NCBI GenBank assembly: GCA_039815415.1
Contig: JBCBZH010000018.1
Location: forward strand, 1 to 30,733
Source of the DNA: JBCBZH01 sp039815415
Lineage (GTDB): Bacteria; Bacteroidota; Rhodothermia; Rhodothermales; Rubricoccaceae
DNA: 30,733 nt
Direction: 5' to 3'
The position numbers and the translations under genes were made by a program. How positions within the stretch are numbered: position 1 is the first letter of the stretch; each line of letters begins with the position of its first letter. Under the pieces are notes generated by a model. It had not been told where the DNA came from, ran no database searches, and worked only from the letters and a program-made list of their open reading frames with translations. Below are positions 7,754 to 15,434 of the stretch, one piece after another.

Positions 7754-9066
7754 CAGCCAGGCAACACCAGCTCGTTCAGAATGCGGGCAAGATGTGCTGT
7801 TCCCTCTCGCCGCGAGTAGGGTCGTACAGACTCCCAGCCAGCGCCCCTCACAGGGTCACCGCGCTCCCATGCTGCGTAATGAGACCGGAGCGTCTTTGAA
7901 AGTGCCGCGACATCTACGCGAGCATGCATGGTCCCCCCCGCTGTCTCCCTGAGGATCTGAGCCGCGTCGCCATCCACTGGCCCTAGCGCAAGCACCGGCC
8001 TCGAGCTGGCGAGGTACTCGTACAGCTTCCCCGTAATCACCCCTCGTTCTGCTTCCGGAGACTCGAACGGCTCAATGGACAGAAGTAGCAGAGCTGCCCG
8101 GGTCATCTCTCGAACAGCTTCGTCGTGCTGCACATACAGTACCCGTTCCACTGGGACACCCGTTGCAGCAGCCGCAGCCTCCACCTCCGGCCCAACACGC
8201 CCGACGAGGCGAATCACCAGCTGCTTGATCTCTCCCTGTGATCGAAGTGCCCGGATCGCCTCCCACAATGCCGTCGGATTCCGAGCGGCATAGAAGCTGC
8301 CGATGTGCGCTAGAACAAACGCATCTGTTCTGACGGCATCGCGCGTTTCGAAGTCGGCATCGTCAGCTCCGTTGTGGATCACCTGCACCGTGCCTGGTGG
8401 CAGGTCTCCGTCCGCATCGAGCTGGCGAGCCAGGGCTGGGCTGACAGTGACAACGGCGTCGGCAGACTGCAAAACGCCTCGCTCGAGCCGCTTGTCGAAT
8501 GCTCGAACCGGGTCGGACATCGGAAGGTCCTGGTAGTAATTCATCGACGTCCAGGGATCCCGGAAGTCGGCGACCCATGGGAGGCCCAGAGAACGGGAGG
8601 CCCGACGCCCGGTGAGGTGCACGGAATGCGGGGGACCCGTGGTCAGAATCGCATCCAGAGGGCGCTCTCGATGAATCCGTCGCGCCTCTGCCAGCGCAAA
8701 CGGCACCCACCCGACCCGTGCATCCGGGATAAAGATGTTGCCTCTCATCCACCGAGCGAAGCGCTCCGCGAGCGCCGGGCTGTCTCCCACCCGACCCGTT
8801 CGCTCCGCGACAGCCTGCTCCCGCGTCCGACCCGTGAGTGCACCGTACACGCCGAACGGATCCAGTGCCGCCGTTCGGTGAACTTCTGCACCGACCACCT
8901 CCTGAGCCAACGTGTTGTCCCGATGCGGGTAGGCGCCTTCCCGCACCGTCAGCACGACCGGCTCCACGCCCATCTCAGGCAGGTACTTCACCCACTTAGT
9001 GGCCCGCTGAACCCCCGCGCCTCCAGCTGGCGGAAAGTAGTAAGCGACAACGAGCAGTCGGATCAT
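7753..9066 (-). CDS. Glycosyltransferase family 4-like (GT-B), wall/capsule type
   Basis: A glycosyltransferase of about 437 residues with the N-terminal pattern LLVVAYYFPPAGGAGVQRATKW, which is typical of a large Bacteroidota GT4-like group, and a Rossmann-like C-terminal half (HIGSFYAARNPTALWEAI, ITGKLYEYLASSRPVLAL). The ATG at 9066 was chosen over a TTG four codons upstream because the hydrophobic first strand follows it directly. The start is 42 bp after the YfhO stop, and the stop overlaps the next glycosyltransferase by one base. The three genes are probably one envelope-glycan transcript. Confidence 0.85.
   Translation of the reverse strand: MIRLLVVAYYFPPAGGAGVQRATKWVKYLPEMGVEPVVLTVREGAYPHRDNTLAQEVVGAEVHRTAALDPFGVYGALTGRTREQAVAERTGRVGDSPALAERFARWMRGNIFIPDARVGWVPFALAEARRIHRERPLDAILTTGPPHSVHLTGRRASRSLGLPWVADFRDPWTSMNYYQDLPMSDPVRAFDKRLERGVLQSADAVVTVSPALARQLDADGDLPPGTVQVIHNGADDADFETRDAVRTDAFVLAHIGSFYAARNPTALWEAIRALRSQGEIKQLVIRLVGRVGPEVEAAAAATGVPVERVLYVQHDEAVREMTRAALLLLSIEPFESPEAERGVITGKLYEYLASSRPVLALGPVDGDAAQILRETAGGTMHARVDVAALSKTLRSHYAAWERGDPVRGAGWESVRPYSRREGTAHLARILNELVLPG
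8002..8011 (+). repeat. CGAGCTGGCG word, copy 10
   Basis: Exact plus-strand copy inside the upstream GT4 gene; the coding strand reads L-A-S-S-R. Confidence 0.85.
8418..8427 (+). repeat. CGAGCTGGCG word, copy 11
   Basis: Exact plus-strand copy inside the same GT4 gene; the coding strand reads R-Q-L-D. Confidence 0.85.
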
Positions 9067-9108
9067 GGAGCCACGCAACGTGTCGCCAGCGCGAGGTACG
9101 GCATGAGA

Positions 9109-11718
9109 TCAGGACGCGGGGTGCCCCCTTCGCCACCACACCAGCCCGCCGAAGACGACCGCGCCGAGGTACGCCAGCAGCGTAGCCACCCAGGAGATCA
9201 ACACGCTCTGCCGATGGGTCGCCGGCTGGAATCGCATGGTCACGATGTGCTCCCCTGCTGGTACGGAGATGCCGCGCAACAGATGGTTTACCCGCACGAT
9301 GGGCACCTCGGCTTCATTTATCTGGGCCACCCAGCCAGCCGGGTAGTACATCTCACTCGCCACGAAGAGGCGAGGCCGGTCCGTGCGCACTGTCCAGACG
9401 ATCTCGTCCGGCGTGTAACGGTCCAGTGCCACACGGACGGCCCCTGAGTCCGGTGCGGCTCCCGTCAGCTCGACGGGGGTTATGCCATTCGGGGGCGGCT
9501 CGGACAGGAGCGCCGTGGTCCGCGGGGTAAACTCGGGCTGGCGAATGGCCTCAATCGCGGCCTCCGCGCTGGCTACGACGGCTACAGAGTCCACAAAGAA
9601 CGCTCGCGGCAACGCCGACGGATTCTCATAGACGACCGCTCCCGTGCGCGGGTCTTGGAACACCGGTGTCAACCCTGGTGCAGGCGCCCCTCCTGCCACG
9701 ATGTACCGTGCCGAGAGCAACGCCAGCGCGTTGGGGTTATAGCCTGCAGAGTCTGGGAGTATGCGGTCGAAATAGTCCTGGATTCCCGCCAGGCGCACCC
9801 CGTGATACCCTCCGATGGATTCCGCGACGTAGCTCGGAACCCCGTTGCTCAACGGGCTCGGCGGCAGCACTCGGAAGTGACCATAGCCGCCCGCCTCCTG
9901 GACCCGTTCGGCGAGGAAGCGGTCGGCGTCAGATAACTGAGCGCGGACAATCGCTTCTGAATTCGACCGCGCGCGCAAGGCCGGGATGTCCTCATTGTAG
10001 TAGCGCCGCGCAACCCCCCAGAGATCCGCCGTCACGAGGAGAATCAGGCCCGCCACAGCCGCCCAACTCGGCACCTTCGTCCACAGCATGGCTCCCACCA
10101 GCCCGAGCGCCAGCGCGAGGAACAGAAGCGTTCGCAACGCATCCTCGCGGAACAGCTCACTGCGGTCCGCCTTCGCAGAGCGGAGTACTGAGGCGACCGT
10201 CTCTGCCACCCGCGGATCGCTCAGCGGCACCCCCGCCTGTGAGGCCACCGCCAGCTCGATTTGCTCGCGCTCCCCGGGCTTCTGGAAGTCCAGCCCAAAC
10301 CCATCCGTGACGCGAAGCCCGATCACGGTGACCAGAAACACACCACCGATGATGAGCACCCACCTCTGCTTTCTCGCCTCGGCCTCAGAAGTCGCTTCTG
10401 CGCGATAGAGGTAGTACGCCCCCCAGCCGGCCAGCAGCGCAAGGACGAGCGCGACAGCCGCAAGCCATGTCTCAGGGACGCGGAAGACATTGAAGAGCGG
10501 AAGCACCTCAAAGGCCGTTCGGTTGACGAGGGGCAAAAACTCACCCAGCGCAAACAGCGTCATCACCACAGCCGCAACGCCAAACGCGAGGACAGATCGA
10601 CGGGCAACCCCCACCAGCCCGATCAAGGCGAGCAACAGCACGACGGGACCAACGTAGTGCGGCCCTGCCGTGAACAGCTTTGGTCCCCAGTACGACCCTC
10701 CCGCACCACCATACGCATTGGGGATGAGCAGCGTCAGAAGCTCACCGATGCCCTGGCTCCAGGCCATCGCATCCGCCCACGTCATGCCGCCGCTCTCCCC
10801 AACCGAGCGCATGGTAAAGGCTTTGTATTCCCACTGCGCCAGATACGGCTGCGCTACGATCGCCAGTGCCACCGCACTCCCGATCACCAGCAACCCCGTT
10901 GAAGCCAGGAAGGTCTTCGTGTTGTGCCCCCGGATGGCTGCAATCCCTTCAGCCACCCACCAGATCCCAGCAACGAACACCACGTAGTACGTGATCTGGA
11001 TGTGCCCTGCCCGCAGGTTGATCGATGCCACGATCGCAAACAGGCACGCCAGCAACCCACTCCACAACGCGCTGGTGCTCGGAGGTCTACGTACCAGTGC
11101 TGCAAACGCCAACAACAACCACGGCGAGTAGGCGAGGGTGATAAACTTGCTGTTGTGGCCTGCAGAGAGGAGAATCGGTAGGTAGGCCGTCAGCCCGAAT
11201 GCGACGGCCGAGAGCGTGCCTGCCAACTTGGATCGAGTCAGAAACAGAACCAGGAAGTAGGTCCCGAGCAGCAGGATCATCATGTGAGCGAACGGCCACA
11301 GCCCAACCGCACGCAACGTATTGGCGATGGTATCCAGCCCCGGCGTAGCTGTGGGGTAGCTCAGCAAATAGGCCGGCATGCCTCCGAACAGGCTCGGAGC
11401 CCAGAGCGGACGCGTACCCGTTTCTTCCTCATGTGCGAGCAGAGCTTCTGCCGTCGCGCGCCATTGCACCGTATCCCCACCAGCCAGGTTCTTTCCTCCA
11501 ACCGTGGAGGACGCATAGAAGCCCAGCGCAACCAGAGTCAGGAAGCCAATGCAGATCGCGTGCTGAACCCGCCCTGAAAGCTGTGCCCACCACGTCGTGT
11601 CGCGCTGGGTGGCGCCCACCTTTCGGACCCTCCCCCGCTTCCGCCACACCTCGTTGCCCTCGAGAGGCGCCGGGCGCTTGGTCTTGCTCGTAACGCGACT
11701 CTTGCTGGACTTCGCCAT
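9109..11718 (-). CDS. YfhO-family multi-spanning membrane protein
   Basis: About 869 residues. It has a basic N-terminus (MAKSSKSRVTSKTKR), a first membrane segment, then the loop GGDTVQWRATAEALLAHEEETG and PLWAPSLFGGMPAYLLSYP. These match the Bacteroidota YfhO family, which has a GT-C-like topology with an acidic residue in the first loop. About a dozen further membrane segments follow, with a soluble C-terminal region (620-830) and a final helix. YfhO proteins are implicated in glycosylating lipoteichoic acid or similar envelope polymers; here it fits the neighbouring glycosyltransferases. The ATG at 11718 was preferred to a start 25 codons upstream because the preceding residues look unlike a protein N-terminus. 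Confidence 0.85.
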   Translation of the reverse strand: MAKSSKSRVTSKTKRPAPLEGNEVWRKRGRVRKVGATQRDTTWWAQLSGRVQHAICIGFLTLVALGFYASSTVGGKNLAGGDTVQWRATAEALLAHEEETGTRPLWAPSLFGGMPAYLLSYPTATPGLDTIANTLRAVGLWPFAHMMILLLGTYFLVLFLTRSKLAGTLSAVAFGLTAYLPILLSAGHNSKFITLAYSPWLLLAFAALVRRPPSTSALWSGLLACLFAIVASINLRAGHIQITYYVVFVAGIWWVAEGIAAIRGHNTKTFLASTGLLVIGSAVALAIVAQPYLAQWEYKAFTMRSVGESGGMTWADAMAWSQGIGELLTLLIPNAYGGAGGSYWGPKLFTAGPHYVGPVVLLLALIGLVGVARRSVLAFGVAAVVMTLFALGEFLPLVNRTAFEVLPLFNVFRVPETWLAAVALVLALLAGWGAYYLYRAEATSEAEARKQRWVLIIGGVFLVTVIGLRVTDGFGLDFQKPGEREQIELAVASQAGVPLSDPRVAETVASVLRSAKADRSELFREDALRTLLFLALALGLVGAMLWTKVPSWAAVAGLILLVTADLWGVARRYYNEDIPALRARSNSEAIVRAQLSDADRFLAERVQEAGGYGHFRVLPPSPLSNGVPSYVAESIGGYHGVRLAGIQDYFDRILPDSAGYNPNALALLSARYIVAGGAPAPGLTPVFQDPRTGAVVYENPSALPRAFFVDSVAVVASAEAAIEAIRQPEFTPRTTALLSEPPPNGITPVELTGAAPDSGAVRVALDRYTPDEIVWTVRTDRPRLFVASEMYYPAGWVAQINEAEVPIVRVNHLLRGISVPAGEHIVTMRFQPATHRQSVLISWVATLLAYLGAVVFGGLVWWRRGHPAS
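10249..10258 (-). repeat. CGAGCTGGCG word, copy 12
   Basis: Exact minus-strand copy inside the YfhO gene, in the E-L-A codon phase. Confidence 0.85.
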
Positions 11719-11815
11719 GCGATCGATCCGGAACTCAGGGGAACGGCACAGCGAGCACGCTGCACGAAGGGCTCCAAGATACGCGGAGCACAAGACCGGC
11801 TGGCGCCTCAGAGCG

Positions 11816-12607
11816 TCAGCCGAACTGAGCCATTTCGGCCTCCATCACCGCTCGAACCTGGTCACACAACACCCCTGCCTCCCGGCGCTTCATTCCCTCC
11901 GTTGGAATGGGCTCGCAGAGCACACACACGATCTCTCCGGGCCGAGCAGCTTTGACCTTCTCATTGACAACTCCCGGATGGCCCACAAGCACCACCGGAA
12001 CCACGGGAACCCCAGCCTGGATCGCCAGCACGAAGGACCCACGCAGAAACTCTCGCAAGCCGTGCCGATAGGATCGGCCACCCTCTGGAAACAGCAAGAC
12101 CGACTCGCCAGCTCGAACCCGATCCGAAGCCACCTTCAAGCTCTCGAGCGCACGACGCGGATTGTCGCGATCAATGAACACGCAGGCTGTTCGTTCCAGC
12201 ACCCATCCCACAATCGGCCAGGACCGAAGATCCTGCCGAGCGAGATACAGAAACGGACGAGGAATCGCTGCTGAGGTCGCTGGGATATCCAGCGAGCTTT
12301 GATGATTGGCGACGAACACCACAGGACCATCCGGCAGGTCCCCACGCTGAATCACGCGCTGGCGAATCCGGCCCCCTCCAAGAATCATGGAGGCCCACGG
12401 ACGCATCCACCGGACAAACGACCTGGCCGTCGGTGTAAACGCGGAGTTGACTACGACGAAGGGACTCAACAGCGCGGTCCACAGCATGCTCCACCCCACA
12501 ACCCACCCAAACCAGAGGCCCCGACCGAAGGAAGGCTCTGGAGACGTGGTATACACGCTCCCGGTCGACTGACTCGGATCCGTTGGCGAGAGTGAAGCAG
12601 AAGGCAT
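11816..12607 (-). CDS. 1-acyl-sn-glycerol-3-phosphate acyltransferase-like protein (PlsC family)
   Basis: A 263-residue membrane-associated acyltransferase. Motif I is NHQSSLD (101-107, the catalytic H-x4-D), motif III is FPEGGRS (173-179, glycerol-phosphate binding), and motif IV lies around VPVVPVVLVG. A hydrophobic segment at 31-53 anchors it. It would acylate lysophosphatidate to phosphatidate in phospholipid synthesis, although related enzymes acylate other lipids. The ATG lies 9 bp after the stop of the isomerase-like gene, so they are co-transcribed. The functional link between the two is unclear. Confidence 0.87.
   Translation of the reverse strand: MPSASLSPTDPSQSTGSVYTTSPEPSFGRGLWFGWVVGWSMLWTALLSPFVVVNSAFTPTARSFVRWMRPWASMILGGGRIRQRVIQRGDLPDGPVVFVANHQSSLDIPATSAAIPRPFLYLARQDLRSWPIVGWVLERTACVFIDRDNPRRALESLKVASDRVRAGESVLLFPEGGRSYRHGLREFLRGSFVLAIQAGVPVVPVVLVGHPGVVNEKVKAARPGEIVCVLCEPIPTEGMKRREAGVLCDQVRAVMEAEMAQFG
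12106..12115 (-). repeat. CGAGCTGGCG word, copy 13
   Basis: Exact minus-strand copy inside the acyltransferase gene, read as R-A-G-E. Confidence 0.85.
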
Positions 12608-12616
12608 GCCCCTACG

Positions 12617-13414
12617 CTACGGCTTCATTGCGCGCTTCGCACGGCGAACTGCCGAAATCACTGAAGACGAAGCGTGGAGGCCAAACGTGCCGGAGGGCCG
12701 CCCCCAGACCTGCACGTTCACCAGTCCATCCCAACCCGATGTCGCCAGCGCGTGGAGCTGCGTCTCCCAGTCGATCTGCCCCTGCCCTGGAACTGTAGGC
12801 GTGCCATCCGGCGCCGCATCGTGCACGGTCATGCACGCAACTCGCGTAGCCTGCATCAATGCCTGGAGGCCATGATCTGGGTCTTCCCCGGTAGACATGG
12901 CATCGAAGGGTCGCCAATCCGCACAGACCGCTGGATGACTCACAGCTCCGAGGAGGGACGCCAGTTCGGCTCCTGTCTGGAGTGCCGTTCCTCTCTCGTT
13001 GCGCACCGCAACCTCGACGCTTGCTCGCGCAGCCGCGTCTCCGAGCTGGCGGATCGCAAGGGCGGCATCGGCCTCACTGTATCCACAGCTCTCGGCTGCC
13101 AGCGCTCCCACCAGCACGAGCGGCACTGCGTGTCGGCGACAAAACGCAGCGATATCATCGAAGGACGCCAGCTCGTTCATCCAGCTTACGCGGGCACTGA
13201 GGCTCCCCTCAAACAGGCCTGGGTCGATGGCAAAGATGGGCACCTCGTCCGCATCCAACCGTCTTCGCAGAGCGCCTTCATTCACGAAAGGCACCCGCTC
13301 GTCCGCCGTTCCGATGGTTCGCAATACCACACCCTCAAGACCCCACAACAGCGTGTAGTGAAGCGCCCGACTGGCGTCGCTCGTCACCGTATCGGTCGTC
13401 CAGCCAATTCTCAT
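12617..13414 (-). CDS. Sugar-phosphate isomerase/epimerase-like TIM-barrel protein
   Basis: A 265-residue protein of the xylose-isomerase-like/AP-endonuclease-2 superfamily. The start MRIGWTTDTVTSDASRAL, the strand-end acidic positions (for example VEVAVRNERG, VCADWRPFD, MTVHDAAPDG) and the closing GWDGLVNVQVWG fit a (beta/alpha)8 barrel. The Glu expected near VAVRNE is present, but the metal ligands are not fully clear, so activity is uncertain. Its ATG overlaps the stop of the upstream lipoprotein gene (ATGA) and the PlsC gene follows within 9 bp: a coupled three-gene unit. The substrate is unknown. Confidence 0.7.
   Translation of the reverse strand: MRIGWTTDTVTSDASRALHYTLLWGLEGVVLRTIGTADERVPFVNEGALRRRLDADEVPIFAIDPGLFEGSLSARVSWMNELASFDDIAAFCRRHAVPLVLVGALAAESCGYSEADAALAIRQLGDAAARASVEVAVRNERGTALQTGAELASLLGAVSHPAVCADWRPFDAMSTGEDPDHGLQALMQATRVACMTVHDAAPDGTPTVPGQGQIDWETQLHALATSGWDGLVNVQVWGRPSGTFGLHASSSVISAVRRAKRAMKP
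13042..13051 (+). repeat. CGAGCTGGCG word, copy 14
   Basis: Exact plus-strand copy inside the isomerase-like gene; the coding strand reads R-Q-L-G. Confidence 0.85.
13166..13175 (-). repeat. CGAGCTGGCG word, copy 15
   Basis: Exact minus-strand copy inside the isomerase-like gene, in the E-L-A codon phase. The next copy is 6.1 kb away. Confidence 0.85.
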
Positions 13415-14097
13415 TTCACCTCGATCTGGGCTTCGTCTGGCTCATCATGCCCAAGGGTATCAGCGGGCGACGCCAGATGAAGCACGAGCCGAAGCACCTC
13501 TTCTGAACGTTGCACAACGGGCACGTCTGATCTCAGCCAGACCTCTTCCCGGCGTTCTCCGCCAGGCCATGAGACTTCAAAACGAGTCGCATTCAGGGTA
13601 CTCGGCATCTGGCGGGCCTCCGCATGGACCGAGGACGCAGGCCACAGCGCCCGCATCGCACCCTGCGCAGCATCCGGTACGATGGCAACTAGCACACTTC
13701 GCCCAGGGATGTTCTCTGTCTGTGAGCGTGCAACCAGTGCACGTACCGCTTCCATCACCATCGCGACACTCGAGTCTCCGATGGCTGCCTGCACCACCAC
13801 CAGCTCGGAGCGTAGGATGGGATGGCGTCCTGGGATGAACCCTCCGACCGTGCTTCCGTCGGGGCCGAGCTCAAACCGCCGTGCATCGAACGGCGCAGCC
13901 CCGCCAGCGACTGGTGTTACCCCATAGCTGGAAAGCAACTCGACCGCAGCGAGCTGACGAGCCGATGGGGCTGTGGCCCGCATCAGAATCTCCTCAACGC
14001 GCTCGATCCCGGCCTGCGTCGGTTGTCCAGATGGAGCATCCGATCCTGACCGCAGCACACCGCACCCCGCCTGCCCGATCCATAGAAGGGCCCACAA
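13411..14097 (-). CDS. Probable lipoprotein with degenerate M28-peptidase-like domain
   Basis: The short hydrophobic start WALLWIGQAGC resembles a lipoprotein signal ending in a lipobox Cys at residue 12, but it lacks the basic residues that normally come first. The body follows the layout of M28-type aminopeptidases: YGVTPVAGG, VGGFIPGRHPILRSELVVVQAAIGD, VMEAVRALVAR and GRSVLVAIVPDA. These correspond to the GxxPG...EvVvlgAHxDh...llExArxl...rsvlf series. The metal-binding His-x-Asp is replaced by A-x-G-D, and no Glu-Glu follows, so peptidase activity is unlikely. The only start in frame is TTG at 14097, two codons after an in-frame stop and just downstream of a hairpin, so the true N-terminus is uncertain; a start-region frameshift is possible. 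Confidence 0.5.
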   Translation of the reverse strand: MWALLWIGQAGCGVLRSGSDAPSGQPTQAGIERVEEILMRATAPSARQLAAVELLSSYGVTPVAGGAAPFDARRFELGPDGSTVGGFIPGRHPILRSELVVVQAAIGDSSVAMVMEAVRALVARSQTENIPGRSVLVAIVPDAAQGAMRALWPASSVHAEARQMPSTLNATRFEVSWPGGERREEVWLRSDVPVVQRSEEVLRLVLHLASPADTLGHDEPDEAQIEVK

Positions 14098-14104
14098 CCG
14101 TCAC

Positions 14105-14130
14105 GGCCGCCCGGCATGAACGGGGCGGCC
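14105..14130 (-). terminator. Stem-loop terminator after the outer-membrane protein gene
   Basis: A perfect 8-bp inverted repeat (GGCCGCCC, 10-nt loop, GGGCGGCC) begins about 40 bp after the stop at 14172. There is no T-run. The next gene's putative TTG start lies directly beyond it, so the hairpin may also limit that gene's translation. Confidence 0.5.
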
Positions 14131-14141
14131 TTCGGATGCAT

Positions 14142-14160
14142 CAGCTCGAGCGAGCTGGTG
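14142..14160. repeat. Degenerate inverted pair of the CGAGCTGG word
   Basis: CAGCTCG, a 2-nt spacer and CGAGCTG form a 7-bp inverted repeat directly after the outer-membrane protein stop. The right arm extends to CGAGCTGGTG, one base from the repeated 10-mer. The layout (minus copy left, plus copy right, just after a stop codon) is the same as in the exact pair at 27980-28005. Confidence 0.5.
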
Positions 14161-14171
14161 ACGAGCTTGGC

Positions 14172-15269
14172 TCACTCGAAGCCGACACTTACACCGGCGG
14201 TAAAGCCGATGGCTGGCTTGATCGAGTTGCCACCTCCGATGGCATAGCCGTAGGTGTTGTACTCGTCGAGAACGCCACCCTGCACGAAGATCGACGCTGG
14301 CAGACTCTGAGGGCTGATTCGGATGTACGGCGAGATGGTGCCCGCGTGCCCACCGATGTTGGCCGCCGTACCCAGCTGCGACGTCACCGTCGGAGCGAAG
14401 AAGCGGTTGACGAGGTTGAATGCGGCACCGACCTCCACAGCGGAGAACTTGACTCCACCCCCGAACGTGAAGTTCAGGAAGTTGGAGTTCTCGACAAGGT
14501 CATCCTGCGTTCCATCGCCCTCGTCTTCTGTATCAATGAGATGGTAGTAGTCGATGCCACCGAAGAGCCGAGCACGTTCGGAGGGGTAGTCGAAGTTGAG
14601 ACCTGCGAAGATGGCATTCTCGCCGTCCGAGTTCGACAAGTCCAGCGGCAGCTGAAGTCCACCAAGGGCTGGGATGGGGTCGGTAAACTCCTGCTCGTTG
14701 CCTAGGTCGAACATGTACCCAGCGTGGGCTCCGAGCACACGACCCCGAGCTGTCCCGTAGACCTTGGCATTCTGGAGATTGTATCCACTGGATAGCTCCG
14801 ACGAGAGGTTCACTGGGTTCGGCGATCCATCATCGAGCTTGTACTTGTTCTGGGCAACACGGAGTTCACCGCCTGCACCCAGCTTGAACGCCGGAAAGTT
14901 GATCGCGTTGATCTGCGCGCCGACGACAATCCGCTGGGACTCAATGTTGCCGTTCGTTCCGGCAATGCTGATGTCTCGGGAGGTGCCTTCGGCGTTCCAG
15001 ATCTCCTTCGCGTTTCCGAACGCATAGGTCGCCCAGAGCTTGATGGGTGCAGCGTCAGAAGGGAAGCCCATCATGTACGTGTCCGCCACGATGGAGCGCT
15101 CGGGATCGTCATTGGAGGCCTCATCGAACACGCCAGGTGTCGCAACGGAGGTGTCCTCCGTCTGGGCCTTCTTCATGTTTTTGTCCTTGTCGTCGCCGTC
15201 ATCGGGACCGTTAACGGGTCCTGTGAGAAGCGATCCGGCCAGAAGGCCGACGAGTGCCACGTTGAGCAT
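14172..15269 (-). CDS. Outer-membrane beta-barrel protein
   Basis: About 365 residues. A signal peptide (MLNVALVGLLAGSLLTG) is followed by a very acidic, lysine-containing linker (DGDDKDKNMKK), then alternating polar/hydrophobic stretches typical of beta strands. The protein ends with the strand GFTAGVSVGFE, whose near-terminal aromatic is a usual outer-membrane-protein ending. No specific porin or adhesin family is recognisable. The ATG at 15269 was chosen over upstream in-frame starts because it opens the signal peptide and has the one good Shine-Dalgarno sequence in this region (AGAGGA, 8 bp before). Such a signal suggests high expression. It is transcribed divergently from the dynamin-like gene. 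Confidence 0.7.
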   Translation of the reverse strand: MLNVALVGLLAGSLLTGPVNGPDDGDDKDKNMKKAQTEDTSVATPGVFDEASNDDPERSIVADTYMMGFPSDAAPIKLWATYAFGNAKEIWNAEGTSRDISIAGTNGNIESQRIVVGAQINAINFPAFKLGAGGELRVAQNKYKLDDGSPNPVNLSSELSSGYNLQNAKVYGTARGRVLGAHAGYMFDLGNEQEFTDPIPALGGLQLPLDLSNSDGENAIFAGLNFDYPSERARLFGGIDYYHLIDTEDEGDGTQDDLVENSNFLNFTFGGGVKFSAVEVGAAFNLVNRFFAPTVTSQLGTAANIGGHAGTISPYIRISPQSLPASIFVQGGVLDEYNTYGYAIGGGNSIKPAIGFTAGVSVGFE

Positions 15270-15434
15270 GAGGTGTCCTCTTAGGTGGGAGAGAAGCGAA
15301 GGGAAGGAAGCGGAAGGGAAAGGTAGGGGCCGCTTAACGAGCCGAGCAACCACGACCGTTCCATCCTAAGCCCTAGGCCCCCAACAGTTCCACTAAAGAG
15401 CACGTGTTGCCCCTATCTGGCCGACGAAGAAACC
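15270..15434. promoter_or_regulatory. Divergent intergenic region, outer-membrane protein / dynamin-like gene
   Basis: This 165-bp region holds the start signals of two divergent genes. Apart from the Shine-Dalgarno sequence of the outer-membrane protein gene, I see no recognisable promoter or operator. Confidence 0.4.

Noticed and set aside
11719..11793. A longer YfhO start 25 codons upstream (11793).
   Set aside because: The added residues (MCSAYLGALRAACSLCRS...) look unlike a protein N-terminus, and the ATG at 11718 opens the typical basic start.
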